A DNA stretch of 64,000 nucleotides from Streptomyces sp. NBC_01304 (GTDB taxonomy: Bacteria > Actinomycetota > Actinomycetes > Streptomycetales > Streptomycetaceae). Shown here piece after piece: positions 34,408 through 42,255 of this stretch; position 1 is the stretch's first letter, and the number at the start of each line of letters is the position of its first letter. The position numbers and the translations under genes were made by a program. The notes beneath the pieces are model-generated. The model saw nothing but the letters and a program-made list of their open reading frames with translations. It did not search any database and was not told the DNA's origin. The stretch covers positions 2,790,001 through 2,854,000 of the forward strand of contig NZ_CP109055.1 of NCBI RefSeq assembly GCF_035975855.1. Reading direction: 5' to 3'.

Positions 34408-37400
34408 ATGCACGACGACCGAAAGCTGGTGGAGGGCCGCCTGGAGCGTGCCCTGCGTCAGTTCATCCGGCCCGCCCAGTACGCGGCACGGGCGCCGCTG
34501 ACCCTTTCCGTATGGCATGCACCGGGCGAACCGGTGCCGGTGGCCGAGGCGTCGGAGGCGGAATTCGCGCCCTTCGCGATCGGCACCGAGTGGGGGAAAC
34601 CCTGGTCGACCAGTTGGTTCCGCCTTGAGGGCAGCGTGCCCCCGGACTGGGCCGGCCGTCATGTGGAGGTGGTCGTCGACCCGGGATTCACCGGGGAGGG
34701 GCCCGGATTCCAGGCGGAGGGGATGCTGTACGACGCCTCGGGTGTGCCCCTCAAGGGCATCCATCCGCGCAACCGTCATCTCACGGTCGCGGCCCGCGCG
34801 CAGGGCGGCGAGCCCGTCCGGCTGCTCCTGGAAGCGGCCGCCAATCCGGCGGTGCTGCACGACTTCGAGCCCACCGAGCTCGGTGACGTACTGACCGCAG
34901 GGGATCGCCCCATCTACCGATTCTCCGCTGCTGATGTGGCCGTACTGGACGAGGACGTGTGGCACCTTCTGCTGGACATCGAGGTCCTCAGCGAGCTGAT
35001 GCACGAGCTGCCGGACGACCGGCCGCGCCGGCATCAGATCCTGCGGGCCTTCGAGGACATGCTGGACGCGCTCGATCTGCACGACGTGTCCGGCACCGCG
35101 CCGGCCGCCCGCGCCGAGCTCGCCGACGTCCTCGCGCAGCCCGCGGCGGCCAGCGCGCACCGGGTGTCGGCGACCGGGCACGCGCACATCGACTCGGCCT
35201 GGCTGTGGCCGCTGCGCGAGACCGTGCGCAAGGCGTCCCGCACCTTCGCCAACGTGACGGCCCTTGCCCGCGACTATCCGGAGCTGGTGTTCGCCTGCTC
35301 GCAGGCCCAGCAGTACGCCTGGGTGAAGGAGAACCAACCGCACGTCTGGGAACGCATCAAGAAGGCGGTGGCGGACGGGAATTGGGCGCCGGTCGGCTCG
35401 ATGTGGGTGGAGTCGGACGCCAATATGCCGGGCGGTGAGGCACTGGCCCGGCAGATCGTGCACGGCAAGCGGTTCTTCATGGAGGAACTCGGCGTCGAGA
35501 CGGAGGAGATCTGGCTGCCCGACTCCTTCGGCTACACCGCGGCCTTTCCGCAGCTCGCCGAATTGGCCGGGGTGCGCTGGTTCCTGACGCAGAAACTGTC
35601 GTGGAACCAGACGAACAAGATGCCTCACCACACCTTCTGGTGGGAGGGCATCGACGGCACGCGCGTCTTCACGCACTTCCCGCCGGTGGATACGTACAAC
35701 TCGCAGTTCCACGCGGCCGAACTCGCCCACGCGGAGAAGAACTTCGCCGACAAGGGCCGCGCCACCCGCTCCCTGGTGCCCTTCGGCTGGGGCGACGGCG
35801 GCGGCGGTCCCACCCGCGAAATGCTGGAGAAGGCCCGCCGGCTGCGCTCCCTGGAGGGCTCGCCGCGCGTCGAGATCGAGAAGCCGTCGGCGTTCTTCGC
35901 GGCGGCCGAGACGGAGTACGCCGACCGGGCGCCCGTGTGGTCGGGCGAGCTGTACCTGGAGCTGCACCGGGCGACGTACACCACCCAGGCCAAGACCAAG
36001 CAGGGCAACCGCCGGGCCGAACACGCCCTACGGGAGGCCGAGTTGTGGTGCACGACGGCCGCCGACCGGATCGCGTCGTACCAGTACCCGTACGACGCAC
36101 TCGACCGACTGTGGAAGACGGTCCTCCTCCACCAGTTCCACGACATCCTGCCGGGCTCGTCGATCGCCTGGGTGCACCGGGAGGCGCGGGACACCTATGC
36201 GGCGGTCCTCGCCGAGCTGGACGAGATCACCGCGACGGCGGTGCGCGCCTTCGGCGGCGTACGGACGGGTGTGCTCAACTCCTCGCCGTACGCGCGCGGT
36301 GAGGTCGTGGAGAAGGAGGACGGCTCCTTGGCCCACGTCGTGGTGCCGGGCCTCGGCACCCAGGACCTCACCTTCGCCGAGCAGCAGGAGCGGCCGGCCG
36401 GGGCGGGGGTGACAGCGCGGGAGACCGCGGGCGAAATCCTGATCGAGAACGAGCACGTACGCCTCACCGTCGACACCGACGGCCTGCTGACCTCCGTCTT
36501 CGACAAGAACGCGGCCCGCGAAGCCCTCGCCCCGGGCGCCCGCGGCAACCTCCTCCAACTCCACCCCGACCACCCCAACAAGTGGGACGCCTGGGACATC
36601 GACAAGCACTACCGGCGCAAGCACACCGACCTCACGGCCGCCGAGTCCGTGGAACTGCTCGAATCCGGTCCGCTGCGGGCCACCGTGCGCGTGGTGCGGG
36701 CCTTCGGGAAGTCCCGGATCGTCCAGGAGATCCGCCTGGCGACGGGCAGCCGGCGCGTCGACGTGGTCACGGACGTGGACTGGCAGGAGTCGGAGAAGGT
36801 CCTCAAGGCCGCCTTCCCGCTGGACGTACAGGCCGAACGGTCCGCCGCCGAGATCCAGTTCGGGCATGTGCACCGCTCCACCCACGCCAACACCGGCTGG
36901 GACGCGGCCCGCTTCGAGATCTGCGCCCACCGCTGGCTGCGCGTCGCCGAGGAGGGCTACGGCGTGGCCGTGCTCAACGACTCGACGTACGGCCACGACG
37001 TGACGCGCACGCCGCATGCCGAAGGCCTCGGCACGACTGTGCGCCTTACGCTGCTGCGGGCCCCGCACTCCCCCGACCCGGAGACGGACCTCGGCACGCA
37101 CCGGTTCACCTACGCCCTGCTGCCGGGCGCGAGCACCGGGGACGCGGTGGCGGAGGGGCTCGCCCTCAACCTTCCCCTGCGGGTGGCGAAGACACCGTCC
37201 GTGGAGCCACTGATCGCGGTCGACAACCCGGCGATCACGGTGGAGTCGGTGAAGAAGGCGGAGGACCGCAGCGGCGACGTGGTGGTCCGCCTCTACGAAT
37301 CCCGCGGCAGCCGAGCGAACGCCACCCTGACGGCATCGTTCCCGGCGACAACGGCCGACGTGACGGATCTGCTGGAGCGACCGCTGCGTCCGGCCGAGAC

Positions 37401-37470
37401 CTCGGAACAGGGCCTCGCGGTGTCCCTACGACCGTTCCAAATCCTGACCTTGCGCCTACGCCCGGCGTAG
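34408..37470 (+). CDS. Alpha-mannosidase, glycoside hydrolase family 38
   Basis: A 1,020-residue cytoplasmic enzyme without signal peptide. Zinc-site residues are in ATGHAHIDSAWLWPLRET (near residue 257). The catalytic nucleophile aspartate is in WLPDSFGYTAAFPQ (near 369), and LLHQFHDILPGSSI (near 575) gives the last zinc histidine. The C-terminal half is the usual beta-rich GH38C region (LENEHVRLTVDTDGLLTSVFDK). It removes alpha-linked mannose from oligosaccharides. ATG at 34408 with GAGGGAG five bases upstream is well supported. The gene stands alone, divergent from an anti-sigma-like ATPase. Confidence 0.95.
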   Translation: MHDDRKLVEGRLERALRQFIRPAQYAARAPLTLSVWHAPGEPVPVAEASEAEFAPFAIGTEWGKPWSTSWFRLEGSVPPDWAGRHVEVVVDPGFTGEGPGFQAEGMLYDASGVPLKGIHPRNRHLTVAARAQGGEPVRLLLEAAANPAVLHDFEPTELGDVLTAGDRPIYRFSAADVAVLDEDVWHLLLDIEVLSELMHELPDDRPRRHQILRAFEDMLDALDLHDVSGTAPAARAELADVLAQPAAASAHRVSATGHAHIDSAWLWPLRETVRKASRTFANVTALARDYPELVFACSQAQQYAWVKENQPHVWERIKKAVADGNWAPVGSMWVESDANMPGGEALARQIVHGKRFFMEELGVETEEIWLPDSFGYTAAFPQLAELAGVRWFLTQKLSWNQTNKMPHHTFWWEGIDGTRVFTHFPPVDTYNSQFHAAELAHAEKNFADKGRATRSLVPFGWGDGGGGPTREMLEKARRLRSLEGSPRVEIEKPSAFFAAAETEYADRAPVWSGELYLELHRATYTTQAKTKQGNRRAEHALREAELWCTTAADRIASYQYPYDALDRLWKTVLLHQFHDILPGSSIAWVHREARDTYAAVLAELDEITATAVRAFGGVRTGVLNSSPYARGEVVEKEDGSLAHVVVPGLGTQDLTFAEQQERPAGAGVTARETAGEILIENEHVRLTVDTDGLLTSVFDKNAAREALAPGARGNLLQLHPDHPNKWDAWDIDKHYRRKHTDLTAAESVELLESGPLRATVRVVRAFGKSRIVQEIRLATGSRRVDVVTDVDWQESEKVLKAAFPLDVQAERSAAEIQFGHVHRSTHANTGWDAARFEICAHRWLRVAEEGYGVAVLNDSTYGHDVTRTPHAEGLGTTVRLTLLRAPHSPDPETDLGTHRFTYALLPGASTGDAVAEGLALNLPLRVAKTPSVEPLIAVDNPAITVESVKKAEDRSGDVVVRLYESRGSRANATLTASFPATTADVTDLLERPLRPAETSEQGLAVSLRPFQILTLRLRPA

Positions 37471-37473
37471 AGC

Positions 37474-37610
37474 CCCGAAGGGGCGCGGGGAACGCGCCTT
37501 GGGGTCGTGCCCCGTAAGGGGCGCGGGGAACTGCGCGACCAGCCCCCACCGGCCCGCAGATGACACACCACAGGGGCGCCCCAAAGGGGCGCGGGGAACT
37601 GCGCAAACGC
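37474..37610. repeat. Three copies of the GGGGAACTGCGC intergenic repeat (family B)
   Basis: Copies with AAGGGGCGCGGGGAAC lie at about 37478, 37516 and 37588, and the last two continue as CTGCGC. CCCCACCGGCCCGCAG also appears twice (about 37543 and 37610). They fill the space between the mannosidase and the convergent secreted protein. Confidence 0.8.
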
Positions 37611-37680
37611 CCCCACCGGCCCGCAGCCAAAACACCCACCGCACGCGGTAATAGACCCGCATCCCCCGCGGAGCACACCC

Positions 37681-37715
37681 GTGCCCGGTCCCGCCAGCAA
37701 GCCGGGACCGGGCAC
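37681..37715. terminator. Hairpin terminator before the secreted-protein gene end
   Basis: A perfect 13-bp stem (GTGCCCGGTCCCG with its complement) and a nine-base loop lie between convergent genes, 25 bases beyond the stop of the leftward gene. Confidence 0.8.
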
Positions 37716-37739
37716 AGGAAGGGGTGACGTGCGGTGCGG

Positions 37740-38531
37740 CTACAGCAGGCTGATCCCGGCGAAGATGTCGAGGCCGAGGTCCAGGTTGAGGTCCACGTCG
37801 AGACCGAGCGCGACCGCCAGGTCGGCGTTGAGGTTCACGTCCGCGTCGAGCAGGACGTTGGTGTTGAGCAGGACACCCGCGTTGATCGCGGCGTCGACGC
37901 CGAGGTCGGCGACCGCGACGATGTTGGAGCGGACGCAGGTGCCGAAGCGGGCGTCGATCGCCGCGACGAGGTCGGCGCCGATGACGATGCCGTCGTTGCC
38001 CATCTTGACGACAGCGGCCTTGGTGCCCTCCTCCGAGACGACCTCGATGCTCTCCGGGTTGGCGACGGCACCGATCTTCACGTTGGCCTTGGCGCCGACC
38101 TTGGCCGTGATCAGACCGGTCCGGACGTCCACCGCGAGGCCGGTGACGAGCAGGGACTTCTTGCCGAGGCCGAGCTTGATGCCACCGCCCAGCAGGATCT
38201 TGCCGCTGACGATCTTGCCGTTCTTGTGCGTGATCTTGCTGCCCTTGCGGACCTTCAGCGCGACACCCGCGTCGGCGTTGACCTCGGCCGACGCCGAGGC
38301 GTCGATCGCTCCGTCGACGGCCGTGGCGACGATGGCGTGGGCGCCCAGGTCGAGCCCGGCGGTGAGGTCGAGGTTGAGCAGACCGCCGACGATCGGGGTG
38401 TCGGGGGACGGCGCGACGGTGGCGGCGACCGGGGCGCGGTCAGGGGTGGCGGCGAGCGCGACCGGAGCGGTCACGCCGGAGATGAGGAGCGCTGCAACGG
38501 CAACAGCGGCGACGCGGCGGTAGGCGGTCAT
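37740..38531 (-). CDS. Secreted protein of unknown function, Leu/Asp-rich C-terminus
   Basis: A 263-residue exported protein. The signal peptide starts MTAYRRVAAVAVAALLISG and ends near ALAATPD. The mature part has short beta-like repeats rich in Val/Gly/Asp/Asn, for example GGGIKLGLGKKSLLVTGLAVDV and, at the C-terminus, VLLDADVNLNADLAVALG then LNLDLGLDIFAG. This alternation of hydrophobic and Asp/Asn residues suggests a beta-solenoid or calcium-loving fold. Only one cysteine is seen in the mature protein. ATG at 38531 is chosen because it begins the signal peptide. I do not recognise a family. Confidence 0.75.
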   Translation of the reverse strand: MTAYRRVAAVAVAALLISGVTAPVALAATPDRAPVAATVAPSPDTPIVGGLLNLDLTAGLDLGAHAIVATAVDGAIDASASAEVNADAGVALKVRKGSKITHKNGKIVSGKILLGGGIKLGLGKKSLLVTGLAVDVRTGLITAKVGAKANVKIGAVANPESIEVVSEEGTKAAVVKMGNDGIVIGADLVAAIDARFGTCVRSNIVAVADLGVDAAINAGVLLNTNVLLDADVNLNADLAVALGLDVDLNLDLGLDIFAGISLL

Positions 38532-38660
38532 GGGTGTCACGGCCCTTCGTGGAGAAAGTGTGATGGTCACCCCATGACACTTTCCGCGCCGCCTGCCGGA
38601 CTGCGCGGCCCGGACGCCTAGTCCACTCGTACGGCCCACCGCCGCATTTCTGTCACGACG

Positions 38661-40403
38661 TCAGAGACGGGGCACATTCCGCAGGTTGGAGCGGGCCATC
38701 TGCACCATTCGGCCCACGCCGCCATCCAGGACGATCTTGCTGGCCGAAAGAGCGAAGCCCGTCACCATCTCGGCGCTGATCTTCGGCGGAATGGACAGCG
38801 CGTTCGGATCGGTGACCACGTCGACGAGCGCCGGGCCCTTGTGCTTGAAGGCGTCCTTGAGGGCGCCCGCGAGCTGCTTGGGCTTCTCCACGCGCACGCC
38901 GTACGCGCCGGCCGCACGGGCGATCGCCGCGAAGTCCGGGTTGACGTTGGTCGTGCCGAAGGACGGCAGCCCGGCCACCAGCATCTCCAGCTCGACCATC
39001 CCGAGGGAGGAGTTGTTGAACAGGACGACCTTCACCGGCAGATCGTGCTGCACCAGCGTGAGGAAGTCGCCCATCATCATGGAGAATCCGCCGTCGCCCG
39101 ACATGGAGACGACCTGGCGGTTGCGGTCGACGAACTGGGCGCCGATCGCCATCGGCAGCGCGTTCGCCATCGAGCCGTGCGAGAACGAGCCGATGACCCG
39201 GCGCTTGCCGTTCGGCGAGATGTAGCGCGCGGCCCAGACGTTGCACATGCCGGTGTCGACCGTGAACACGGCGTCGTCCGCGGCCAGTTCGTCCAGGACC
39301 GAGGCGACGTACTCCGGGTGGATCGGGACGTGCTTCTCGACCTTGCGGGTGTACGCCTTGATGACGCCTTCCAGCGCGTCGGCGTGCTTCTTCAGCATCT
39401 TGTCGAGGAAGCGCCGGTCCGCCTTGGGCTTCACCCGCGGGGTCAGACAGCGCAGCGTCTCGCGGACGTCGCCCCAGACCGCGAGGTCCAGCTTGGAGCG
39501 GCGGCCGAGGTGTTCGGGGCGGACGTCGACCTGGACGATCTTCACGTCGTCGGGCAGGAACGCGTTGTACGGGAAGTCCGTGCCGAGCAGGATCAGCAGG
39601 TCGCACTCGTGGGTCGCCTCGTACGCGGCGCCGTAGCCGAGCAGGCCGCTCATGCCGACGTCGTACGGGTTGTCGTACTGGATCCACTCCTTGCCGCGCA
39701 GTGCGTGGCCGATCGGGGACTTCACCATCTCGGCGAACTCCATGACCTCCTTGTGCGCCCCCGCCGTGCCGCTGCCGCAGAACAGGGTGACCCGGTCCGC
39801 CTCGTCGATCATCGTCACGAGCTTGTCCAGCTCGGCGTCGCCGGGGCGGATGGTGGGCCGGGAGGTGACCAGGGCGTGCTCGGCGGTCTTCTCCGGGGCG
39901 GCCTCGGAGGCCACGTCGCCGGGGAGCGTGATGACGCTGACGCCGCTGCGGCCGATCGCGTGCTGGATCGCCGTCTGCAGGACGCGGGGCATCTGCTTCG
40001 GGTTGGAGATCATCTCGCTGTAGTGGCTGCACTCGCGGAACAGCTGGTCCGGGTGGGTCTCCTGGAAGTAGCCGAGGCCGATCTCGCTGGACGGAATGTG
40101 CGAGGCCAGGGCGAGCACCGGGGCCATGGAGCGGTGGGCGTCGTACAGGCCGTTGATGAGGTGCAGGTTGCCGGGGCCGCAGGAGCCGGCGCAGGCCGCG
40201 AGCTTGCCGGTGATCTGGGCCTCGGCGCCGGCCGCGAAGGCGGCGGTCTCCTCGTGCCGGACCTGGATCCACTCGATCTCGGGGGTGCGGCGGATCGCGT
40301 CGACCACCGGGTTGAGGCTGTCGCCGACGACTCCGTACAGGCGCTGCACCCCCGCGCGGACGAGGATGTCGACGAACTGTTCGGCGACGTTCTGCTTGGC
40401 CAT
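38661..40403 (-). CDS. poxB: Pyruvate dehydrogenase/oxidase, thiamine-diphosphate dependent
   Basis: A 580-residue enzyme of the acetolactate synthase/pyruvate oxidase fold. The catalytic glutamate is in RHEETAAFAAGAEA (near residue 50). The FAD-type middle domain follows, then the thiamine-diphosphate and magnesium motif SGDGGFSMMMGDFLTLVQHDLPVKVVLFNNSS. The closest type is the quinone-linked PoxB family (LVRAGVQRLYGVVGDSLNPVVD; GYFQETHPDQLF), which turns pyruvate into acetate and CO2 and feeds electrons to the membrane. ATG at 40403 matches the family start. It stands alone on the minus strand. Confidence 0.92.
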   Translation of the reverse strand: MAKQNVAEQFVDILVRAGVQRLYGVVGDSLNPVVDAIRRTPEIEWIQVRHEETAAFAAGAEAQITGKLAACAGSCGPGNLHLINGLYDAHRSMAPVLALASHIPSSEIGLGYFQETHPDQLFRECSHYSEMISNPKQMPRVLQTAIQHAIGRSGVSVITLPGDVASEAAPEKTAEHALVTSRPTIRPGDAELDKLVTMIDEADRVTLFCGSGTAGAHKEVMEFAEMVKSPIGHALRGKEWIQYDNPYDVGMSGLLGYGAAYEATHECDLLILLGTDFPYNAFLPDDVKIVQVDVRPEHLGRRSKLDLAVWGDVRETLRCLTPRVKPKADRRFLDKMLKKHADALEGVIKAYTRKVEKHVPIHPEYVASVLDELAADDAVFTVDTGMCNVWAARYISPNGKRRVIGSFSHGSMANALPMAIGAQFVDRNRQVVSMSGDGGFSMMMGDFLTLVQHDLPVKVVLFNNSSLGMVELEMLVAGLPSFGTTNVNPDFAAIARAAGAYGVRVEKPKQLAGALKDAFKHKGPALVDVVTDPNALSIPPKISAEMVTGFALSASKIVLDGGVGRMVQMARSNLRNVPRL

Positions 40404-40492
40404 GGATCATGCACCCCTTGGTCGGCTCTCCGGCTCGCTTCGAGCGGTGTTGCGAGTTCCCTTTGGGGTCCATCCATGCATGGCGGGCGCGG

Positions 40493-42103
40493 TTACGCCT
40501 CCCAGATCGCGCACGCCGTGCGGTCGTCGGCGTACCCCTTCACCCTCAGCTGGGTGTCGGCGAGGAACGCGGTGAGGCCCGGCGGCTCGGCCTCGGTCCA
40601 GCGCTGCCTGAGGTGTCCGGCGAGCTCGGGCTCGCCGCGCAGGGGCTCGGCGAGGCCGCCCGTGCAGAGCAGCAGGGTGTCGCCCGGGCGGGCGACGGAG
40701 GCGCGGAAGCGGAAGGGCTCGCGCGGCGGCTCGGCGGCGAGGTCGTAGGGGCTCGCGGGGGTCGGGATGCCGAGGTCCATGGTGAGGCGGTCGCCGTCCG
40801 GGGTCTGTTCGGGGACCGAGCCGAAGCCGACCACGGGCGCGCCGGTCGCCTCCCCCGGCGCCGGCTCGATGTCCTGCCACTCGCCCTCCCTGAGGCGGAA
40901 CAGGCCGCCGCCGCCGACGCCGAAGAAGACGCGGGTACGGCAGGCCGCGTCGGCCGGGATCAGCAGGCAGCGCAGGCTCGTGGCGGTGTACTCCTCGGGC
41001 TCCACGCCCAGCTCGGCGGCGCTCGCGCGGAGCCTGCCGAGGCTGCGGTCGGTCAGGCGGTGCAGGCCCGACTTGAGGTCGCCGCGCCGGGCCGCCCGGA
41101 TGTCCTCGGAGAGCCGGGCATGGCTGCGGCCGACGGCCCGCCCGATCCACCGGCAGGCCTCGGCCGCCGCGCGGTGCGCGCCCGGGGTGGCGCGGGCGCC
41201 GGTGGCCATGGCGACCAGGATCAGAGCGCCGTCGCCGGTGCCGAAGCGGGCGGTGAGCAGGGAGTCGCGGCGGGGCTCGCCCCGGTAGCGGGCGGAGTCG
41301 CCGCGTACGGAGGCGGCGCGCAGGGTGCTGGTCCCGTAGTGGGCGCCGTCCAGGACGGTGTCGGCCACCAGGCCGTCGAGCGCGTCGGGTTCGGCGGCGG
41401 GCAGTGCGGTGGGCTCGGCGTCGTAGGTGGGCGGGCCGTCGCCGACGTAGCCGACGGTGGGGCGGGCGGAGAGGGCCACGGCGGGTTGCGGGACCTCGGC
41501 GGGCGCGGGCGGCTCGGGTACGTCGGCCGCGGCGCCGGGCTCGGTGGAGGTACGGGACCCTGTGGAGGTGCGGCTCGGCGGGACGGGGGGCCTGGGCGGT
41601 GCCGCGGCGAGCGGCACGGTGGGCGGGGCGGTGGGCGGCGCGTGGCCGGGCGTCGAGCCGGGCTCAGGAGCCGGGCCGCGGGTCGGGTCGCGCGTCGGGT
41701 CGTAAGCGGAAGCCGGGCCCCAGGCGGGGGCCGACCCGTGGTCCGGGCCCGGGGCGTGGGCCGGAAGCGAGGGCGGGTTCAGGTCCGGAAGCGTGGGTTC
41801 CGGGGCGGGCTGCGGGAATTCGGGCCCGAACGTCGTCGGGCACCGCACGCCGGTCGCGCCGGGCAGTGGCTCCCACGGGGCGCGCGGCGGTGTGTAGGAG
41901 GCGCGCCCCTCCTCGGGTTTGGGCTCGGCTTCCTCCTCGGGCGCGGCGAAGACCGTGGAGGCGGCGAACGCAGAGTCGAAGCGGTCGTCCAGGGTGTCGG
42001 GTGCCGGCACGGGGCCGGTGTCGTCGGACTCGTCGTACAGCTTCCCCCACCAGTCGTCCCCGTCGCCGGAGGTACCGGTGCGCCTGTCCCCCTGCTGGCT
42101 CAT
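40493..42103 (-). CDS. PP2C-like phosphatase-fold protein with Pro-rich N-terminus, probably degenerate
   Basis: A 536-residue cytoplasmic protein. Residues 1-260 are acidic then Pro/Ala-rich and likely disordered. The C-terminal 280 residues resemble PP2C/SpoIIE-type phosphatases: RYRGEPRRDSLLTARFG, FFGVGGGGLFRLREG, PGDTLLLCTGGLAEPL and the ending KGYADDRTACAIWE. The usual early metal motif DGMGG is replaced by VAMATGARATPG, so one of the two metal-binding aspartate blocks seems to be missing. It may be a pseudo-phosphatase that binds phosphoproteins. ATG at 42103 is chosen over an upstream start in a less conserved part. Confidence 0.7.
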   Translation of the reverse strand: MSQQGDRRTGTSGDGDDWWGKLYDESDDTGPVPAPDTLDDRFDSAFAASTVFAAPEEEAEPKPEEGRASYTPPRAPWEPLPGATGVRCPTTFGPEFPQPAPEPTLPDLNPPSLPAHAPGPDHGSAPAWGPASAYDPTRDPTRGPAPEPGSTPGHAPPTAPPTVPLAAAPPRPPVPPSRTSTGSRTSTEPGAAADVPEPPAPAEVPQPAVALSARPTVGYVGDGPPTYDAEPTALPAAEPDALDGLVADTVLDGAHYGTSTLRAASVRGDSARYRGEPRRDSLLTARFGTGDGALILVAMATGARATPGAHRAAAEACRWIGRAVGRSHARLSEDIRAARRGDLKSGLHRLTDRSLGRLRASAAELGVEPEEYTATSLRCLLIPADAACRTRVFFGVGGGGLFRLREGEWQDIEPAPGEATGAPVVGFGSVPEQTPDGDRLTMDLGIPTPASPYDLAAEPPREPFRFRASVARPGDTLLLCTGGLAEPLRGEPELAGHLRQRWTEAEPPGLTAFLADTQLRVKGYADDRTACAIWEA

Positions 42104-42182
42104 GCCCCTATTGTCCACAGCCAGGGCCGTACGAAAACGGGGCAACCGGAAATAGTTGGGCGCGACTCGGCTGCGTACAGCC

Positions 42183-42236
42183 AAAAAAGAGTCCGCCGGG
42201 CGGCCCCACCCCCCACGGGAAGGACGCCCGGCGGAC
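42183..42236 (-). terminator. Rho-independent terminator of the subtilase gene
   Basis: On the minus strand, GTCCGCCGGGCG (complement of 42225-42236) pairs with 42191-42202 and is followed by TCTTTTTT. A hairpin plus U-tract of this classical type is uncommon in high-GC Streptomyces and makes a convincing end for the large protease transcript. Confidence 0.9.
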
Positions 42237-42255
42237 CGTCTGTCGGCCGTGGTGA

